NCBI RefSeq assembly: GCF_023517795.1
Contig: NZ_CP082928.1
Location: 4,836,001 to 4,900,000, forward strand
Source of the DNA: Pseudomonas fulva
GTDB lineage: Bacteria > Pseudomonadota > Gammaproteobacteria > Pseudomonadales > Pseudomonadaceae
Length of the DNA stretch: 64,000 bases
Direction: 5' to 3'
Shown here: in pieces, positions 36,696-45,212 of the stretch
Layout: each line of letters begins with the position of its first letter
How positions within the stretch are numbered: the stretch's first letter is position 1
Program-made: the position numbers and the translations under genes
Notes under the pieces: model-generated
What the model saw: only the letters and a program-made list of their open reading frames with translations
Told to the model about the DNA's origin: nothing
The model's database searches: none

Positions 36696-36713
36696 TCGTC
36701 ATCGAATTGCCAT
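36696..36713 (+). promoter_or_regulatory. Pho-box-like direct repeat upstream of plcP
   Basis: TCGTCAT (36696-36702) and TTGCCAT (36707-36713) each match the PhoB half-site CTGTCAT at five of seven positions and are exactly 11 bp apart, the PhoB spacing. The site is about 65 bp before the plcP start. It is a weak match on its own; the downstream genes make it credible. Confidence 0.45.
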
Positions 36714-36778
36714 GGCCCGTTCACAATCATTTCACCGCCTTCGCGCATGCTCGGCCAAAATCTGCCGGAGACCGCCCG

Positions 36779-37603
36779 ATGAGCATCGAACCCCTGGTAA
36801 GGCCGAGCCGCAAGCAGCGTGTACGCACACTGTGGATCTCCGACGTGCACCTGGGCACGCGCGACAGCCAGGCCGAACACCTGGCGGCGTTTCTCAAGCG
36901 CTACCAGGCCGAGCGGATCTACCTGGTGGGCGACATCATCGATGGCTGGAAGCTGCGCGGCGGCATCTACTGGCCCCAGGCGCACACCAACGTGATCCGC
37001 CGTCTGCTGACCATGAGCAAGCGCGGGACCGAAGTGATCTACGTCACCGGTAACCACGACGAATTCCTGCGCCGTTATTCGAAGCTGCTGCTGGGCAATA
37101 TCCAGCTGGTCGACGAAGCCGAGCACGTGACCGCCGATGGCCGCAGGTTGCTGGTGATCCATGGCGACCAGTTCGACGTGATCACCCGCTACCACCGCTG
37201 GCTGGCGTTTCTTGGCGACTCGGCCTACACCGTGACCCTGGTGCTCAACCGCTGGCTCAACCACTGGCGGCGCCGTTACGGCTATGGCTACTGGTCGCTG
37301 TCGGCCTACCTCAAGCACAAGGTGAAGACGGCGGTGAACTTCATCAGCGACTTCGAGGAAGCCATCACCCACGAGTGCGCGCGCCGGGGGTTCAATGGCG
37401 TGGTCTGCGGGCATATCCACCATGCCGAAATCCGTAAGCTGGGCGACGTCGAATACCTCAACTGCGGCGACTGGGTCGAGTCCTGCACGGCGCTGATCGA
37501 GCACCCGGACGGGCGCATCGAACTCTACCGGCTGGCCGAGGAACAGCAGCGGCTGGCGCAGCTGCAGGCCGCCAAGGTGGCGGTCATCGAGCCGGCGGCG
37601 TGA
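36779..37603 (+). CDS. plcP: PlcP-type metallophosphoesterase (LpxH-like fold)
   Basis: A 274-residue calcineurin-like phosphoesterase, commonly labelled UDP-2,3-diacylglucosamine diphosphatase. Metal ligands are visible in order: LWISDVHLGT, VGDIIDGW, VTGNHDEF, VIHGDQFDV and CGHIHHAE. Its immediate coupling to a family-4 glycosyltransferase, and cyaB beyond it, match the P. aeruginosa plcP-agtA-cyaB arrangement. There, PlcP releases diacylglycerol from phospholipids during phosphate starvation. ATG at 36779 is chosen over the long open frame upstream. Confidence 0.85.
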   Translation: MSIEPLVRPSRKQRVRTLWISDVHLGTRDSQAEHLAAFLKRYQAERIYLVGDIIDGWKLRGGIYWPQAHTNVIRRLLTMSKRGTEVIYVTGNHDEFLRRYSKLLLGNIQLVDEAEHVTADGRRLLVIHGDQFDVITRYHRWLAFLGDSAYTVTLVLNRWLNHWRRRYGYGYWSLSAYLKHKVKTAVNFISDFEEAITHECARRGFNGVVCGHIHHAEIRKLGDVEYLNCGDWVESCTALIEHPDGRIELYRLAEEQQRLAQLQAAKVAVIEPAA

Positions 37604-38643
37604 GGCTGCTGATCGTCAGCGACGCCTGGGCGCCGCAGGTCAACGGTGTGGTCACCAGCCTGCAGGCGCTGGTCGGTGAGCTGCGCGCCATGGGGCATCA
37701 GGTCGAGGTGCTGTCGCCGCAAACCTTCCGCTGCATACCCTGTCCGGGCTATGGGGAAATTCCCCTGGCGTGGAACCTGTGGCGCGTCGGCCCGGCCATC
37801 GAAGCCTTCGCCCCCGACGGTGTGCACCTGGCCACCGAAGGGCCGCTGGGTTGGGCCGCCAGGCGCTGGCTGCTGCGTCGCGGCCTGGCGTTTTCCAGTG
37901 CGGTGCACACGCGCTTTCCCGAATACCTGACGGCGCGCTGCGCCTGGGTCGGGCTGGGCGTGGGCTATGCCTGCCTGCGGCTGTTCCATCGGCACAGTCA
38001 GGCGGTGCTGGTCAGTACCGAGCGGTTGCGCGCAGGGCTGGCCCAGCGTGGATTGAGGTGCCTGATGCTATGGCGCAAAGGAGTGGATACGAGGCTGTTC
38101 ACGCCAGGACAAACCGTTGCCGTGCCGGTTAGTGCGGTGTTTCTCTATGTCGGGCGCCTTGCGCCGGAGAAGAACCTGCAGGCGTTTCTCGATCTGCAGC
38201 TGCCCGGTGAGAAATGGGTGGTGGGCGACGGCCCGCAGCGGCAGGTGCTGGAGCAGGCTTATCCGCAGGTGAAGTTCTTCGGCTACCAGCAGGGTGAGGC
38301 GCTCGTCGATTTCTACCGGCGCGCCAGTGTGCTGGTGTTTCCATCGCTCACCGACACCTACGGCCTGGTGATGCTCGAAGCCCAGGCCTGCGGCACGCCG
38401 GTGGCAGCCTTTGCCGTGGCCGGGCCCCTGGATGTGGTGGTGCCGGGCGTTACCGGCGTGCTGGCCGAGGATCTGCGTGATGCCTGCCTGGCCGCGCTGG
38501 AACTCGATCGCACGCGCTGTGCCGGGGAGGCCGCAAGGCAGTCGTGGCGGGCTTCGGCGGTGGAGTTTATCGCCAGCCAGCCGCTGCTCGATGGCGCCCC
38601 GGCCTGTAGCGAACGCCTGGCGACCGCGGCGCGCAGCTGCTGA
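37600..38643 (+). CDS. Family-4 glycosyltransferase, probable glycolipid synthase
   Basis: A 347-residue GT-B glycosyltransferase. The N-terminal domain opens RLLIVSDAWAPQVNGVV and has LATEGPLGWAARRW. The donor domain has FLYVGRLAPEKNLQAFLDL, FPSLTDTYGLVMLEAQACG and PVAAF. It starts at GTG overlapping the plcP stop (GTGA), so the two are co-translated. By analogy with AgtA it would glycosylate the diacylglycerol made by PlcP, replacing phospholipids when phosphate is scarce. Substrate sugars are not readable from sequence. Confidence 0.87.
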   Translation: MRLLIVSDAWAPQVNGVVTSLQALVGELRAMGHQVEVLSPQTFRCIPCPGYGEIPLAWNLWRVGPAIEAFAPDGVHLATEGPLGWAARRWLLRRGLAFSSAVHTRFPEYLTARCAWVGLGVGYACLRLFHRHSQAVLVSTERLRAGLAQRGLRCLMLWRKGVDTRLFTPGQTVAVPVSAVFLYVGRLAPEKNLQAFLDLQLPGEKWVVGDGPQRQVLEQAYPQVKFFGYQQGEALVDFYRRASVLVFPSLTDTYGLVMLEAQACGTPVAAFAVAGPLDVVVPGVTGVLAEDLRDACLAALELDRTRCAGEAARQSWRASAVEFIASQPLLDGAPACSERLATAARSC

Positions 38644-38656
38644 GCAACCGCAGGCG

Positions 38657-40045
38657 TCACATGATGATCTTGTCGCGCAGCTTTTCGGCGGCCTGCTGCA
38701 GGGCCTGAATGACCCGCTCCTTGTCGAAGTTCTGGATACCATTGGTGTCCAGGTACATGGAGAAACCGGGCAGTTCGTGCTCGACGTAACTGGAGCTGGC
38801 ACCCAGGTCGCGGCGGAAGTCCACCACCTGGTAGATCTGCACCGGACGGGTGAAGCCCTTGACGTTGATCTGGCCCTTGTCGCGGCACATGATCACGTCC
38901 TTGATCAGCGAATAGGTCTCGTGGGAGATCAGGATCTCCCCGGCCTCGGCGGCGCTTTCCAGGCGGCTGGCGAGGTTCACGTCGCGGCCGATGATGGTGT
39001 AGTCCATGCGCGTGTCGGCGCCGAAGTTGCCCACCGTGCAGTAGCCGGTATTGAGGCCCATGCGGATCTCCAGCGGCTTGGTGATGCCCTGGGCGCGCCA
39101 GTGCTGGCGCAGCACCTTCATGTGCTTGCGCATGGCGATGGCCATCGACACCGCGGCCATGGCGTCCTTCTTGGCGCCCTGGCTGCTCGGATCGCCGAAG
39201 AACACCATCACGCTGTCGCCGATGAACTTGTCGATGGTGCCGCCGAACTTCATGCAGATCTTCGACATCTCGTTGAGGTAGGTGTTGAGCAGGTCGGTCA
39301 GGGCTTCGGCTTCCAGCTCTTCGGACAGCTCGGTGAAACCGCGGATATCGGAAAAGAACACGGTGAGTTTCTTGCGCTGGGTCTCCAGGCGCACGTGTTT
39401 CTTGCCGCTGAAGATCGATTCCCACACCTGGGGCGACAGGTATTTGGCGAGGTTGCGGGCCAGGCGTGCGGCCTTTTCCTGCTCGCCCTTGATCTGGTTG
39501 CGCACCTGGGCGAGACGGATGCCCTGTTGATGCACGAAATAGGCGGATATGCAGATATACAGGATGGTGAACGCGATGCTCACCAGGGCCACCAGCGCCG
39601 GTGTTTCCGGGGCCACGTGCAGGTTGGTGAGCGAGGCGGTGAGCAAGGTACCGCTGAACGCGACCAGCAGCGCCAGGCCCATGTCGCGCAAGCCGCCGAC
39701 GATCAGGGTGCTGAAGCTCAGGGTCAGCAGGAACATCAGGCTGGGCACCACCGAGAAGCCCAGCAGCGCGGCAAACGCGCCACAGTGCAGGGCATCGACG
39801 AACAGCAGGGTCATCAGGGTGCGGTGCCGGTGGCCGTCGCGAAACCGCTTGCTCAGCCAGTGGGCCAGGTGCGGGTAGAGCAGCGCATAGGGCACGATCC
39901 ACAGCAGGCTGTGGCTGAACACCTGCACGTAGGTGCCGGCGGCGACGCTGGCGGCCACGGCGAGATAGGCCAGCATGCGCGAGTAGTATTCGCGGGTGAG
40001 CAGCGAGGGCAGGCCATTGGGGACGGCGGAAAGAGTGGTATTCAT
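38657..40045 (-). CDS. cyaB: Class III adenylate cyclase CyaB
   Basis: A 462-residue membrane adenylate cyclase. The N-terminal MASE2 domain has about six membrane helices (residues 20-175). The catalytic domain shows VFFSDIRGFTELSEELEAEA (metal-binding Asp), DKFIGDSVMVFFGDP, GLNTGYCTVGNFG and TIIGRDVNLASRLESAAEAG. In P. aeruginosa CyaB is the main cAMP source acting through Vfr on virulence and surface genes; length agrees (463 aa there). It is convergent with agt, 13 bp away. Confidence 0.94.
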   Translation of the reverse strand: MNTTLSAVPNGLPSLLTREYYSRMLAYLAVAASVAAGTYVQVFSHSLLWIVPYALLYPHLAHWLSKRFRDGHRHRTLMTLLFVDALHCGAFAALLGFSVVPSLMFLLTLSFSTLIVGGLRDMGLALLVAFSGTLLTASLTNLHVAPETPALVALVSIAFTILYICISAYFVHQQGIRLAQVRNQIKGEQEKAARLARNLAKYLSPQVWESIFSGKKHVRLETQRKKLTVFFSDIRGFTELSEELEAEALTDLLNTYLNEMSKICMKFGGTIDKFIGDSVMVFFGDPSSQGAKKDAMAAVSMAIAMRKHMKVLRQHWRAQGITKPLEIRMGLNTGYCTVGNFGADTRMDYTIIGRDVNLASRLESAAEAGEILISHETYSLIKDVIMCRDKGQINVKGFTRPVQIYQVVDFRRDLGASSSYVEHELPGFSMYLDTNGIQNFDKERVIQALQQAAEKLRDKIIM

Positions 40046-40231
40046 GCGCTAACGGCGACCCTGCTGAAAGTCCGACTGCATGACCGATCGCCAGGCTGCA
40101 AGCGGCGTGCGGACGGGGCCAGCGGAAAACTCGGATCATATACGCTGCAAGGCCGGGCGGCAAAGGCGCAATCCCTGTGACGCCGGCAATCGCGCTGGGC
40201 AGGCGTGGCAGGTGCCGCGCCTGAGAACCGA

Positions 40232-40549
40232 TCAAAAACGGATGCGGCCGGTGAGCATGTCCTTGAGCATCACCCAGTCGCCCATCAGCGAGTACAGCGG
40301 ATACTGGAAGGTGGCGGGGCGATTGCGTTCGAAGGCGAAGTGACCGACCCAGGCGAAACCATAGCCGATCACCGGTACGGCCAGCAGCCACAGCCATTGC
40401 CCGCTGATCAGGGCATAGCCGAGCACCATCAGCACCAGCAGGCTGCCTAGGTAGTGCAGGCGCCGACAGGTCGGGTGGCGGTGCTCCTCCAGGTAGTAGG
40501 GATAGAACTCGGCGAAGGAGTTGAAACGTTCACTGGGCTGGCTGCTCAT
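40232..40549 (-). CDS. DUF962/Mpo1-family membrane protein
   Basis: A 105-residue protein with FAEFYPYYLEEHRHPTCRRLH, which carries the conserved His residues of the Mpo1/YGL010w family. Two membrane segments follow and the pattern GYGFAWVGHFAFERNRPATF. The yeast member is a 2-hydroxy-fatty-acid dioxygenase; the bacterial function is unknown. It starts 60 bp downstream of the trkH stop on the same strand. Confidence 0.88.
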   Translation of the reverse strand: MSSQPSERFNSFAEFYPYYLEEHRHPTCRRLHYLGSLLVLMVLGYALISGQWLWLLAVPVIGYGFAWVGHFAFERNRPATFQYPLYSLMGDWVMLKDMLTGRIRF

Positions 40550-40609
40550 CGGCGGTTTCCTGTTGTTATGTCAGCAGAGTCTAGGCCGGGATCCGCTGCA
40601 GCAACAGGG

Positions 40610-42064
40610 TCAGTGCCGCCAGAACGCCGGCATCAACAGCACCAGCACGGTGAGGATTTCCAGGCGGCCCAGCAACATGCCCAGGGTCAGCAACCATTTG
40701 GCCATGTCCGGCAGGCTGGCATAGGTGCCGGCCGGGCCGATGATCGGCCCCATGCCCGGGCCGACGCCGGCCACGGTACTGGCGGCGCCGCTCAGCGCGG
40801 TGATCCAGTCCAGACCGCAGAGGGTCAGGGCCAGGGCCAGCACGGCGATGATGATGGTGAAGAAGAACGAGAAGGTCAGGATCGAGCGGACGATATCCTC
40901 GTCCAGGCGGTGGCGGTTGTACTGCTGCTTGATCACCGCACGGGGGTGCACCAGTTGCATCAGGTTGGCCTTGAGCAGGATGTAGGCGACCTGGAAACGG
41001 AAGATCTTCAGGCCGCCCGCCGTGGAGCCCGAGCAGCCGCCGATGAAGCCCAGGTAGAAGAACAGCATGCCTGCGAAACCGCCCCACAGCGAGTAGTCGC
41101 CCAGGGCGAAGCCGGTGGTGGTCATCACCGAGGTGGCGTTGACCGCCACGTGGCGCAGGGCATCGAGCCAGTGCAGGTCGGTGGTGAAGTAATACCAGGT
41201 GCCCATGCTCAGCCAGACGCTCAGCAGGATGCCGAGAAAGCCGCGCACCTGCTGATCGCCCAGCACGGCGCCGTAGTTGCCACGCAAGGTCGAGACATAG
41301 AGCACGAACGGCAGGCTGCCGAGAATCATCAGCACCACGGCGACCCAGTGCACGGCCGGCTGCGTCCATTTGGCCAGGGACAGGTCCGAGGTGGAGAAGC
41401 CGCCCGTGGAAATCGCCGACATGCTGTGGTTGATCGCATCGAAGAAACTCATGCCGGCCAGCCAGAAGGCCAGGCAACCGAGCAGGCTGATGCCGAAATA
41501 CGCCACCGCCATGTACTTGGCGACCATGTGCGAGCGCGGCATGACCTTGTCGGAGCGGTCCGAGGACTCGGTCTGGAACAGGCGCATGCCGCCGATGCGC
41601 AGCATCGGCAGAATCGCCACCGCCATGGCGATGAAGCCGATACCACCGAGCCAATGCAGCATCGAGCGCCAGATCAGGATGCCCGGCGACATGTTGTCCA
41701 GGCCGATCAGCACCGTGGCGCCGGTGGCAGTGATGCCCGACATGCTTTCGAAGAAGGCGTCGGTGTAGCTCATGTGCTGGGTGAACATGAACGGCAGGGC
41801 GGCGAAGATGCACACCATCAGCCAGCTCGACACCGTCAGCAGGTACATGTCGCGGGGGCGCAGGTGAACGTCCCTGGGCCTGCCGCGGGCGATCATCGAC
41901 AGCCCGGCGATAAAGGTGATCAGGCTGGACCAGGCGAAGGGGCTCACCTGCTCGGCACGGTCGAAGACGAACAGGGTGAACATCGGGCCGATCATACCAA
42001 TGGCCAGGGTGATCAGGAAAATCCCATTGATGAACGCGATGAGTCGTAGGGTCGGCCAGGCCAT
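40610..42064 (-). CDS. trkH: Potassium uptake protein TrkH
   Basis: A 484-residue inner-membrane K+ channel-like subunit of the Trk system, which needs cytoplasmic TrkA (not in this window). The four selectivity-filter-like loops are visible (SGITATGATVL, SAISTGGFST, VMTTTGFAL, STVAGVGPG) in a frame of about 12 hydrophobic segments. The N-terminus starts at ATG 42064. It is divergent from the ykgJ-type gene. Confidence 0.94.
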   Translation of the reverse strand: MAWPTLRLIAFINGIFLITLAIGMIGPMFTLFVFDRAEQVSPFAWSSLITFIAGLSMIARGRPRDVHLRPRDMYLLTVSSWLMVCIFAALPFMFTQHMSYTDAFFESMSGITATGATVLIGLDNMSPGILIWRSMLHWLGGIGFIAMAVAILPMLRIGGMRLFQTESSDRSDKVMPRSHMVAKYMAVAYFGISLLGCLAFWLAGMSFFDAINHSMSAISTGGFSTSDLSLAKWTQPAVHWVAVVLMILGSLPFVLYVSTLRGNYGAVLGDQQVRGFLGILLSVWLSMGTWYYFTTDLHWLDALRHVAVNATSVMTTTGFALGDYSLWGGFAGMLFFYLGFIGGCSGSTAGGLKIFRFQVAYILLKANLMQLVHPRAVIKQQYNRHRLDEDIVRSILTFSFFFTIIIAVLALALTLCGLDWITALSGAASTVAGVGPGMGPIIGPAGTYASLPDMAKWLLTLGMLLGRLEILTVLVLLMPAFWRH

Positions 42065-42157
42065 CGGTTTTATCCGCGAAAAAGTGGCGCCATTCTACCT
42101 GTGCCTGCACCGCTGTAAACCTGCCAGCACGCCCGTCGTCAGGCGCTTTCAGGCCTC

Positions 42158-42185
42158 TTTACAACGGGCTGGCAGTGCATAGAAT
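42158..42185 (+). promoter_or_regulatory. Sigma-70-type promoter for the YkgJ-family gene
   Basis: TTTACA (42158-42163) and TAGAAT (42180-42185) are separated by 16 bp, each with five of six consensus bases. Transcription would start about 40 bp before the ykgJ-type start at 42231. Confidence 0.45.
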
Positions 42186-42230
42186 ACGCGGCCAGGTGCC
42201 GGCCCTTGCCGGTTTCTGAGCCCTCTCATC

Positions 42231-42602
42231 ATGTCCGAAAGCAATCCTTGTCTCACGTGCGGCGCCTGCTGCGCGTATTTTCGTGTGTCCTTCTTCTGGG
42301 GCGAGTGCCAATCCGCCGGCGGCAGCGTGCCGGACGAGCAGGTCATCCAGATCACCCCCCATCGCGTTGCCATGCGCGGCACCGACGTCAAGCCGGCACG
42401 CTGCAACGCGCTGCTCGGCGATGTCGGCCAGGGCACGCGCTGCACGCTGTACGAGCAGCGCTCCAGCACCTGCCGCGAATTCGAGGCGTCCTGGGTCAAT
42501 GGCGTACACAATCCGCGCTGCGACGATGCCCGCAAGGCCTATGGCCTGCCGCCGCTGACGCCGCCCTTGCAGCCGGAGCTGTCACCGGATCGGGTGGCCT
42601 AG
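42231..42602 (+). CDS. YkgJ-family cysteine cluster protein
   Basis: A 123-residue protein with an N-terminal cysteine cluster CLTCGACCAYFRVSFFWGEC and further Cys in GTRCTLYEQRSSTCREFEAS and PRCDDAR, arranged as a probable Fe-S or zinc site. Function is unknown. The last codons and the TAG stop (42600-42602) coincide with the left end of a miniature inverted-repeat element, so the natural C-terminus may have been changed. Confidence 0.9.
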   Translation: MSESNPCLTCGACCAYFRVSFFWGECQSAGGSVPDEQVIQITPHRVAMRGTDVKPARCNALLGDVGQGTRCTLYEQRSSTCREFEASWVNGVHNPRCDDARKAYGLPPLTPPLQPELSPDRVA

Positions 42603-42882
42603 GGTCTGTTGCCGTTTCACGCACGGCCGCGCCGGAGCCCGTTTTGCCGCGAGGCAAGGCACGAGCCGCGAAGTTTAGCGGGCTAAATGAGCCGGCGAGA
42701 AACGCCGCATCGCGACAAAACGGGCCCGGCCCTACGGGTTGTGCGGGAAATCTCGCCATGCGTCGTTGGAGGACTTGGCAAGGGAAAACGCGGACGGCTA
42801 GTCCATTACCTGCGTCCTCCGCCTAGCCTGGCGAGATTTCTCGCGGCAACGCGGCTCGCGTTGAAACGGCAACAGACCCTAG
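42599..42882. repeat. MITE-like element with perfect terminal inverted repeats
   Basis: CTAGGGTCTGTTGCCGTTTC begins at 42599, and its exact reverse complement ends at 42882, bounding about 284 bp without a credible gene. The terminal CTAG is itself palindromic and could be the target duplication. An internal inverted repeat (GCGGGAAATCTCGCCA against TGGCGAGATTTCTCGC) gives nested hairpin potential. No transposase is present, so movement would need one in trans. Confidence 0.75.
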
Positions 42883-42917
42883 TGTGCTGGCTTCATTGCC
42901 TTGATCGCCGTTATTTG

Positions 42918-42986
42918 TAGCCCGGGTCGAGCGCAGCGACACCCGGGAAAACGTCCTGGGTATCGCTTCGCTCAACGTCAGGCTAC
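42918..42986. repeat. REP pair
   Basis: GTAGCCCGGGTCGAGCGCAG, continuing GCGACACCCGGG, faces an inverted CCTGGGTATCGCTTCGCTCA...GGCTAC. This is another REP family. It lies directly after the MITE-like element and before the nitroreductase gene. Confidence 0.7.
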
Positions 42987-43055
42987 GGGCGAGCTGTGGT
43001 GAGCGAGGCTGGCATGGCTGGTAGAATCCCGGTTCTTTTCCCTGGAGGTGAGCCG

Positions 43056-43628
43056 ATGGATGCCCTCGAAGCGCTGATCAACCGTGTTTCCGCGCCGCGC
43101 CTGATCGAACCGGCGCCGACCGCCGAGCAGCGCGAGCGCCTGTTCCAGGCGGCACTGCGTGCGCCCGATCATGGTCAACTGCGCCCCTGGCGGTTTCTCA
43201 CCGTCGAAGGGGACGCGCGCCATGCCCTTGGCGCGCTGTACGCCGAGGCGATAGCGAGCAAATATCCCGATGCTGACGAAGAGGCGCTGGCCAAGGCGCG
43301 CAACATGCCGCTGCGCGCGCCCTTGATGATCGTGGTCATCGCCCGCCTCCAGGAACACCCCAAGGTGCCGGCTCAGGAGCAGGTGCTGGCCGCCGGCTGC
43401 GCCGCCCACGGCATCCTGCTCGCCGCCTACGCCCAGGGCATCGGTGCGGTGTGGCGCACCGGCGAACTGTCCCACGATGCCGTGGTGGACGCCGGCCTGG
43501 GCCTGGCGGCCAACGAGCAGGTGATCGGCTATCTGTACCTGGGCACGCCGCAGCGCGAGTTGCGTGAGGCGCCGGCAGTGAATGTCGATGAGTTCGTCAG
43601 CGGCTGGGTGGCCAAGGCCCAGGCCTGA
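43056..43628 (+). CDS. Nitroreductase-family protein (YdjA-like)
   Basis: A 190-residue FMN-dependent oxidoreductase of the small YdjA type. It has RAPDHGQLRPWRFLTVEG near the N-terminus, VIARLQEHPKVPAQEQVLAA in the middle, and ANEQVIGYLYLGTPQ near the end. The substrate is unknown. ATG at 43056 is preceded by TGGAGGTGAGCCG, a strong ribosome binding site, and is preferred over the longer open frame. Confidence 0.9.
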   Translation: MDALEALINRVSAPRLIEPAPTAEQRERLFQAALRAPDHGQLRPWRFLTVEGDARHALGALYAEAIASKYPDADEEALAKARNMPLRAPLMIVVIARLQEHPKVPAQEQVLAAGCAAHGILLAAYAQGIGAVWRTGELSHDAVVDAGLGLAANEQVIGYLYLGTPQRELREAPAVNVDEFVSGWVAKAQA

Positions 43629-43672
43629 TTTCCAGCCCGCTTTGTACCGGGTGAAATGCATTGGCGACCCTT

Positions 43673-43736
43673 TGTGGGCGCGCGCCATGCGCGCGAATTC
43701 GCGGGCATGGACTGGGCGTCCCCGCCCGCACCCACA
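43673..43736. repeat. REP element
   Basis: TGTGGGCGCGCGCCATGCGC at 43673 pairs with GCCCGCACCCACA ending at 43736. It belongs to the GTGGG-type family also seen near 7062 and 17412. It lies between the convergent ends of the nitroreductase and sensor kinase genes. Confidence 0.7.
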
Positions 43737-43785
43737 GGGGGTGCCGAGCGGTAGCTACCTCTGCTAGCAGGCTATCGATAAAAGG

Positions 43786-45111
43786 TTAACCCGCTGCTTC
43801 CAACGGCAGGATCAGCTTGGCGCTGAAACCGCCGTCCGGGTGGTTTTGCAGCTGCAGGCGGCCGCCATGGCGTTCCGCGGCGCGGCGGGTGATCGCCAGC
43901 CCCAGGCCGTGGCCGGCTGCCGCCTGGCCGGGGGCGCGGAAGAACGGTTCGCCCAGTTGGTCGAGGTATTCGCCAGCCACGCCGGGGCCATGGTCGCGAA
44001 CTTCCAGGTGCGCTTCGTTGCCGCGGCGCACGACATTCAGTTCGATCGGCTGGCCGTCCGGGTTGAAGCGCAGGGCATTGCGCAGCAGGTTATCCAGGGC
44101 GCGCTCGATCATCGCCGGCCAGCCGTGCAGGTGCATGCCCGGTTGCAGGCTGACATCCAGCTGCTGGGCGGGGTGGCTGAGGGTCATGTCCTCACGCAGC
44201 TTGGCGGCCAGTTGCGCCAGGTCGATGGGCTGGGCGCCGCCGGGCTCGGCGTCGAGTCGGGCGAGGGCGAGGATCTCGCTGATCAGGTCTTCCAGGCGGT
44301 CGCATTCACGGGTCAGCCGTGGCCACAGCCTCTCCCGTTCGGCGGGCTCGGCGCGCTCGGCCAGGGCCAGGGCGATGCGCAGGCGGGCCAGCGGCGAGCG
44401 CAGCTCGTGGGAAACGTCACGCAGCAACTGGCGCTGGCTGGCGATCAGGTCCTGCAGGCGGGCGCCCATGCGGTTGAAGTCATTGGCCAGCACCCCCAGC
44501 TCGTCGCGCCGGCTGGCCAGGCGTGCCAGGCTGTGCTGCTGGTAGGCGGTCTGTCCCAGGTCGTGCACCGCACCGCGCAGGCGATCCAGCGGGCGGGTGA
44601 TGGACAGGGTCAGCAACAGGCTCAGCAGGGTCAGCACCACCAGGGCGATACCCAGGGCGCTGAGCGGCCACAGCAGGCTGCCGCGGTGCCAGGCATCCAG
44701 TTCCGGGTGCGGAATACGGTAGATGAACAGGTAGGTTTCGCCGCTTGTCGGGCTGGTGTAGTCGGTGGTCAGGCGCCGCCAGGGCAGGCGTTTGTCGCCT
44801 TTGTTACGTTCTTCCATGGCGGCGGCACGGGGCGGGAAGGTCCCGCGAATCGCCGGCTGGCCGGCGTCGGTCAGTACCTGGGTGTCGATACGAAAGCGCC
44901 GTTTGCGTTGCTCCAGCAGATCCTGCGCCGCCTTGGGGCCGGCTTTCTCGAAGGCCTGCACCCATTCGGCCGGCAGGCCTTCCAGGCCCGGGTGCTGGTT
45001 GAGGATCCAGGCATCCTGATTCAGGGCGCGGCCGAGCAGCATGGACAGGCCGGCGACCAGGGCGATCGCCAGCCAGAAACTGCCAAAGATTCGCCAGAAC
45101 AATGAGCGCAC
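43786..45111 (-). CDS. CpxA-like sensor histidine kinase
   Basis: A 441-residue inner-membrane kinase. It has a membrane helix at the N-terminus (IFGSFWLAIALVAGLSML), a periplasmic region of about 120 residues, a second helix, and HAMP. The phospho-acceptor segment is LRDVSHELRSPLARLRIALA, and the ATPase has NLLRNALRFNPDG, VRDHGPGVAG and GHGLGLAI. GTG at 45111 has GAGGAG nearby and is preferred to TTG at 45132. It follows the CpxP-like gene, and the response regulator lies upstream of both. Confidence 0.9.
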   Translation of the reverse strand: MRSLFWRIFGSFWLAIALVAGLSMLLGRALNQDAWILNQHPGLEGLPAEWVQAFEKAGPKAAQDLLEQRKRRFRIDTQVLTDAGQPAIRGTFPPRAAAMEERNKGDKRLPWRRLTTDYTSPTSGETYLFIYRIPHPELDAWHRGSLLWPLSALGIALVVLTLLSLLLTLSITRPLDRLRGAVHDLGQTAYQQHSLARLASRRDELGVLANDFNRMGARLQDLIASQRQLLRDVSHELRSPLARLRIALALAERAEPAERERLWPRLTRECDRLEDLISEILALARLDAEPGGAQPIDLAQLAAKLREDMTLSHPAQQLDVSLQPGMHLHGWPAMIERALDNLLRNALRFNPDGQPIELNVVRRGNEAHLEVRDHGPGVAGEYLDQLGEPFFRAPGQAAAGHGLGLAITRRAAERHGGRLQLQNHPDGGFSAKLILPLEAAG

Positions 45112-45196
45112 AGGAGACTCCTCAAACGGCAAAAGCCTGCGCCAGGTGAATGGCGCAGGCGGGTAACGGGCTGGCCGCGATCACAGCCAGCGCCAG

Positions 45197-45211
45197 GGCA
45201 ACAGACCCTAG
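45197..45211. repeat. Solo terminus of the MITE-like family
   Basis: GGCAACAGACCCTAG is identical to the right end of the element at 42599-42882. Here it directly follows the stop codon of the CpxP-like gene, with no partner end found nearby. Confidence 0.45.
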
Positions 45212-45212
45212 G

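Noticed and set aside
36608..36778. N-terminal extension of plcP by 57 residues
   Set aside because: The extension would run through the Pho-box-like site and promoter region and is unlike the family; ATG at 36779 gives the expected start.
38358..40397. Minus-strand open frame of 679 codons overlapping cyaB in another frame
   Set aside because: Arg/Pro/Ala-rich frame-shifted shadow of cyaB, without any recognisable domain.
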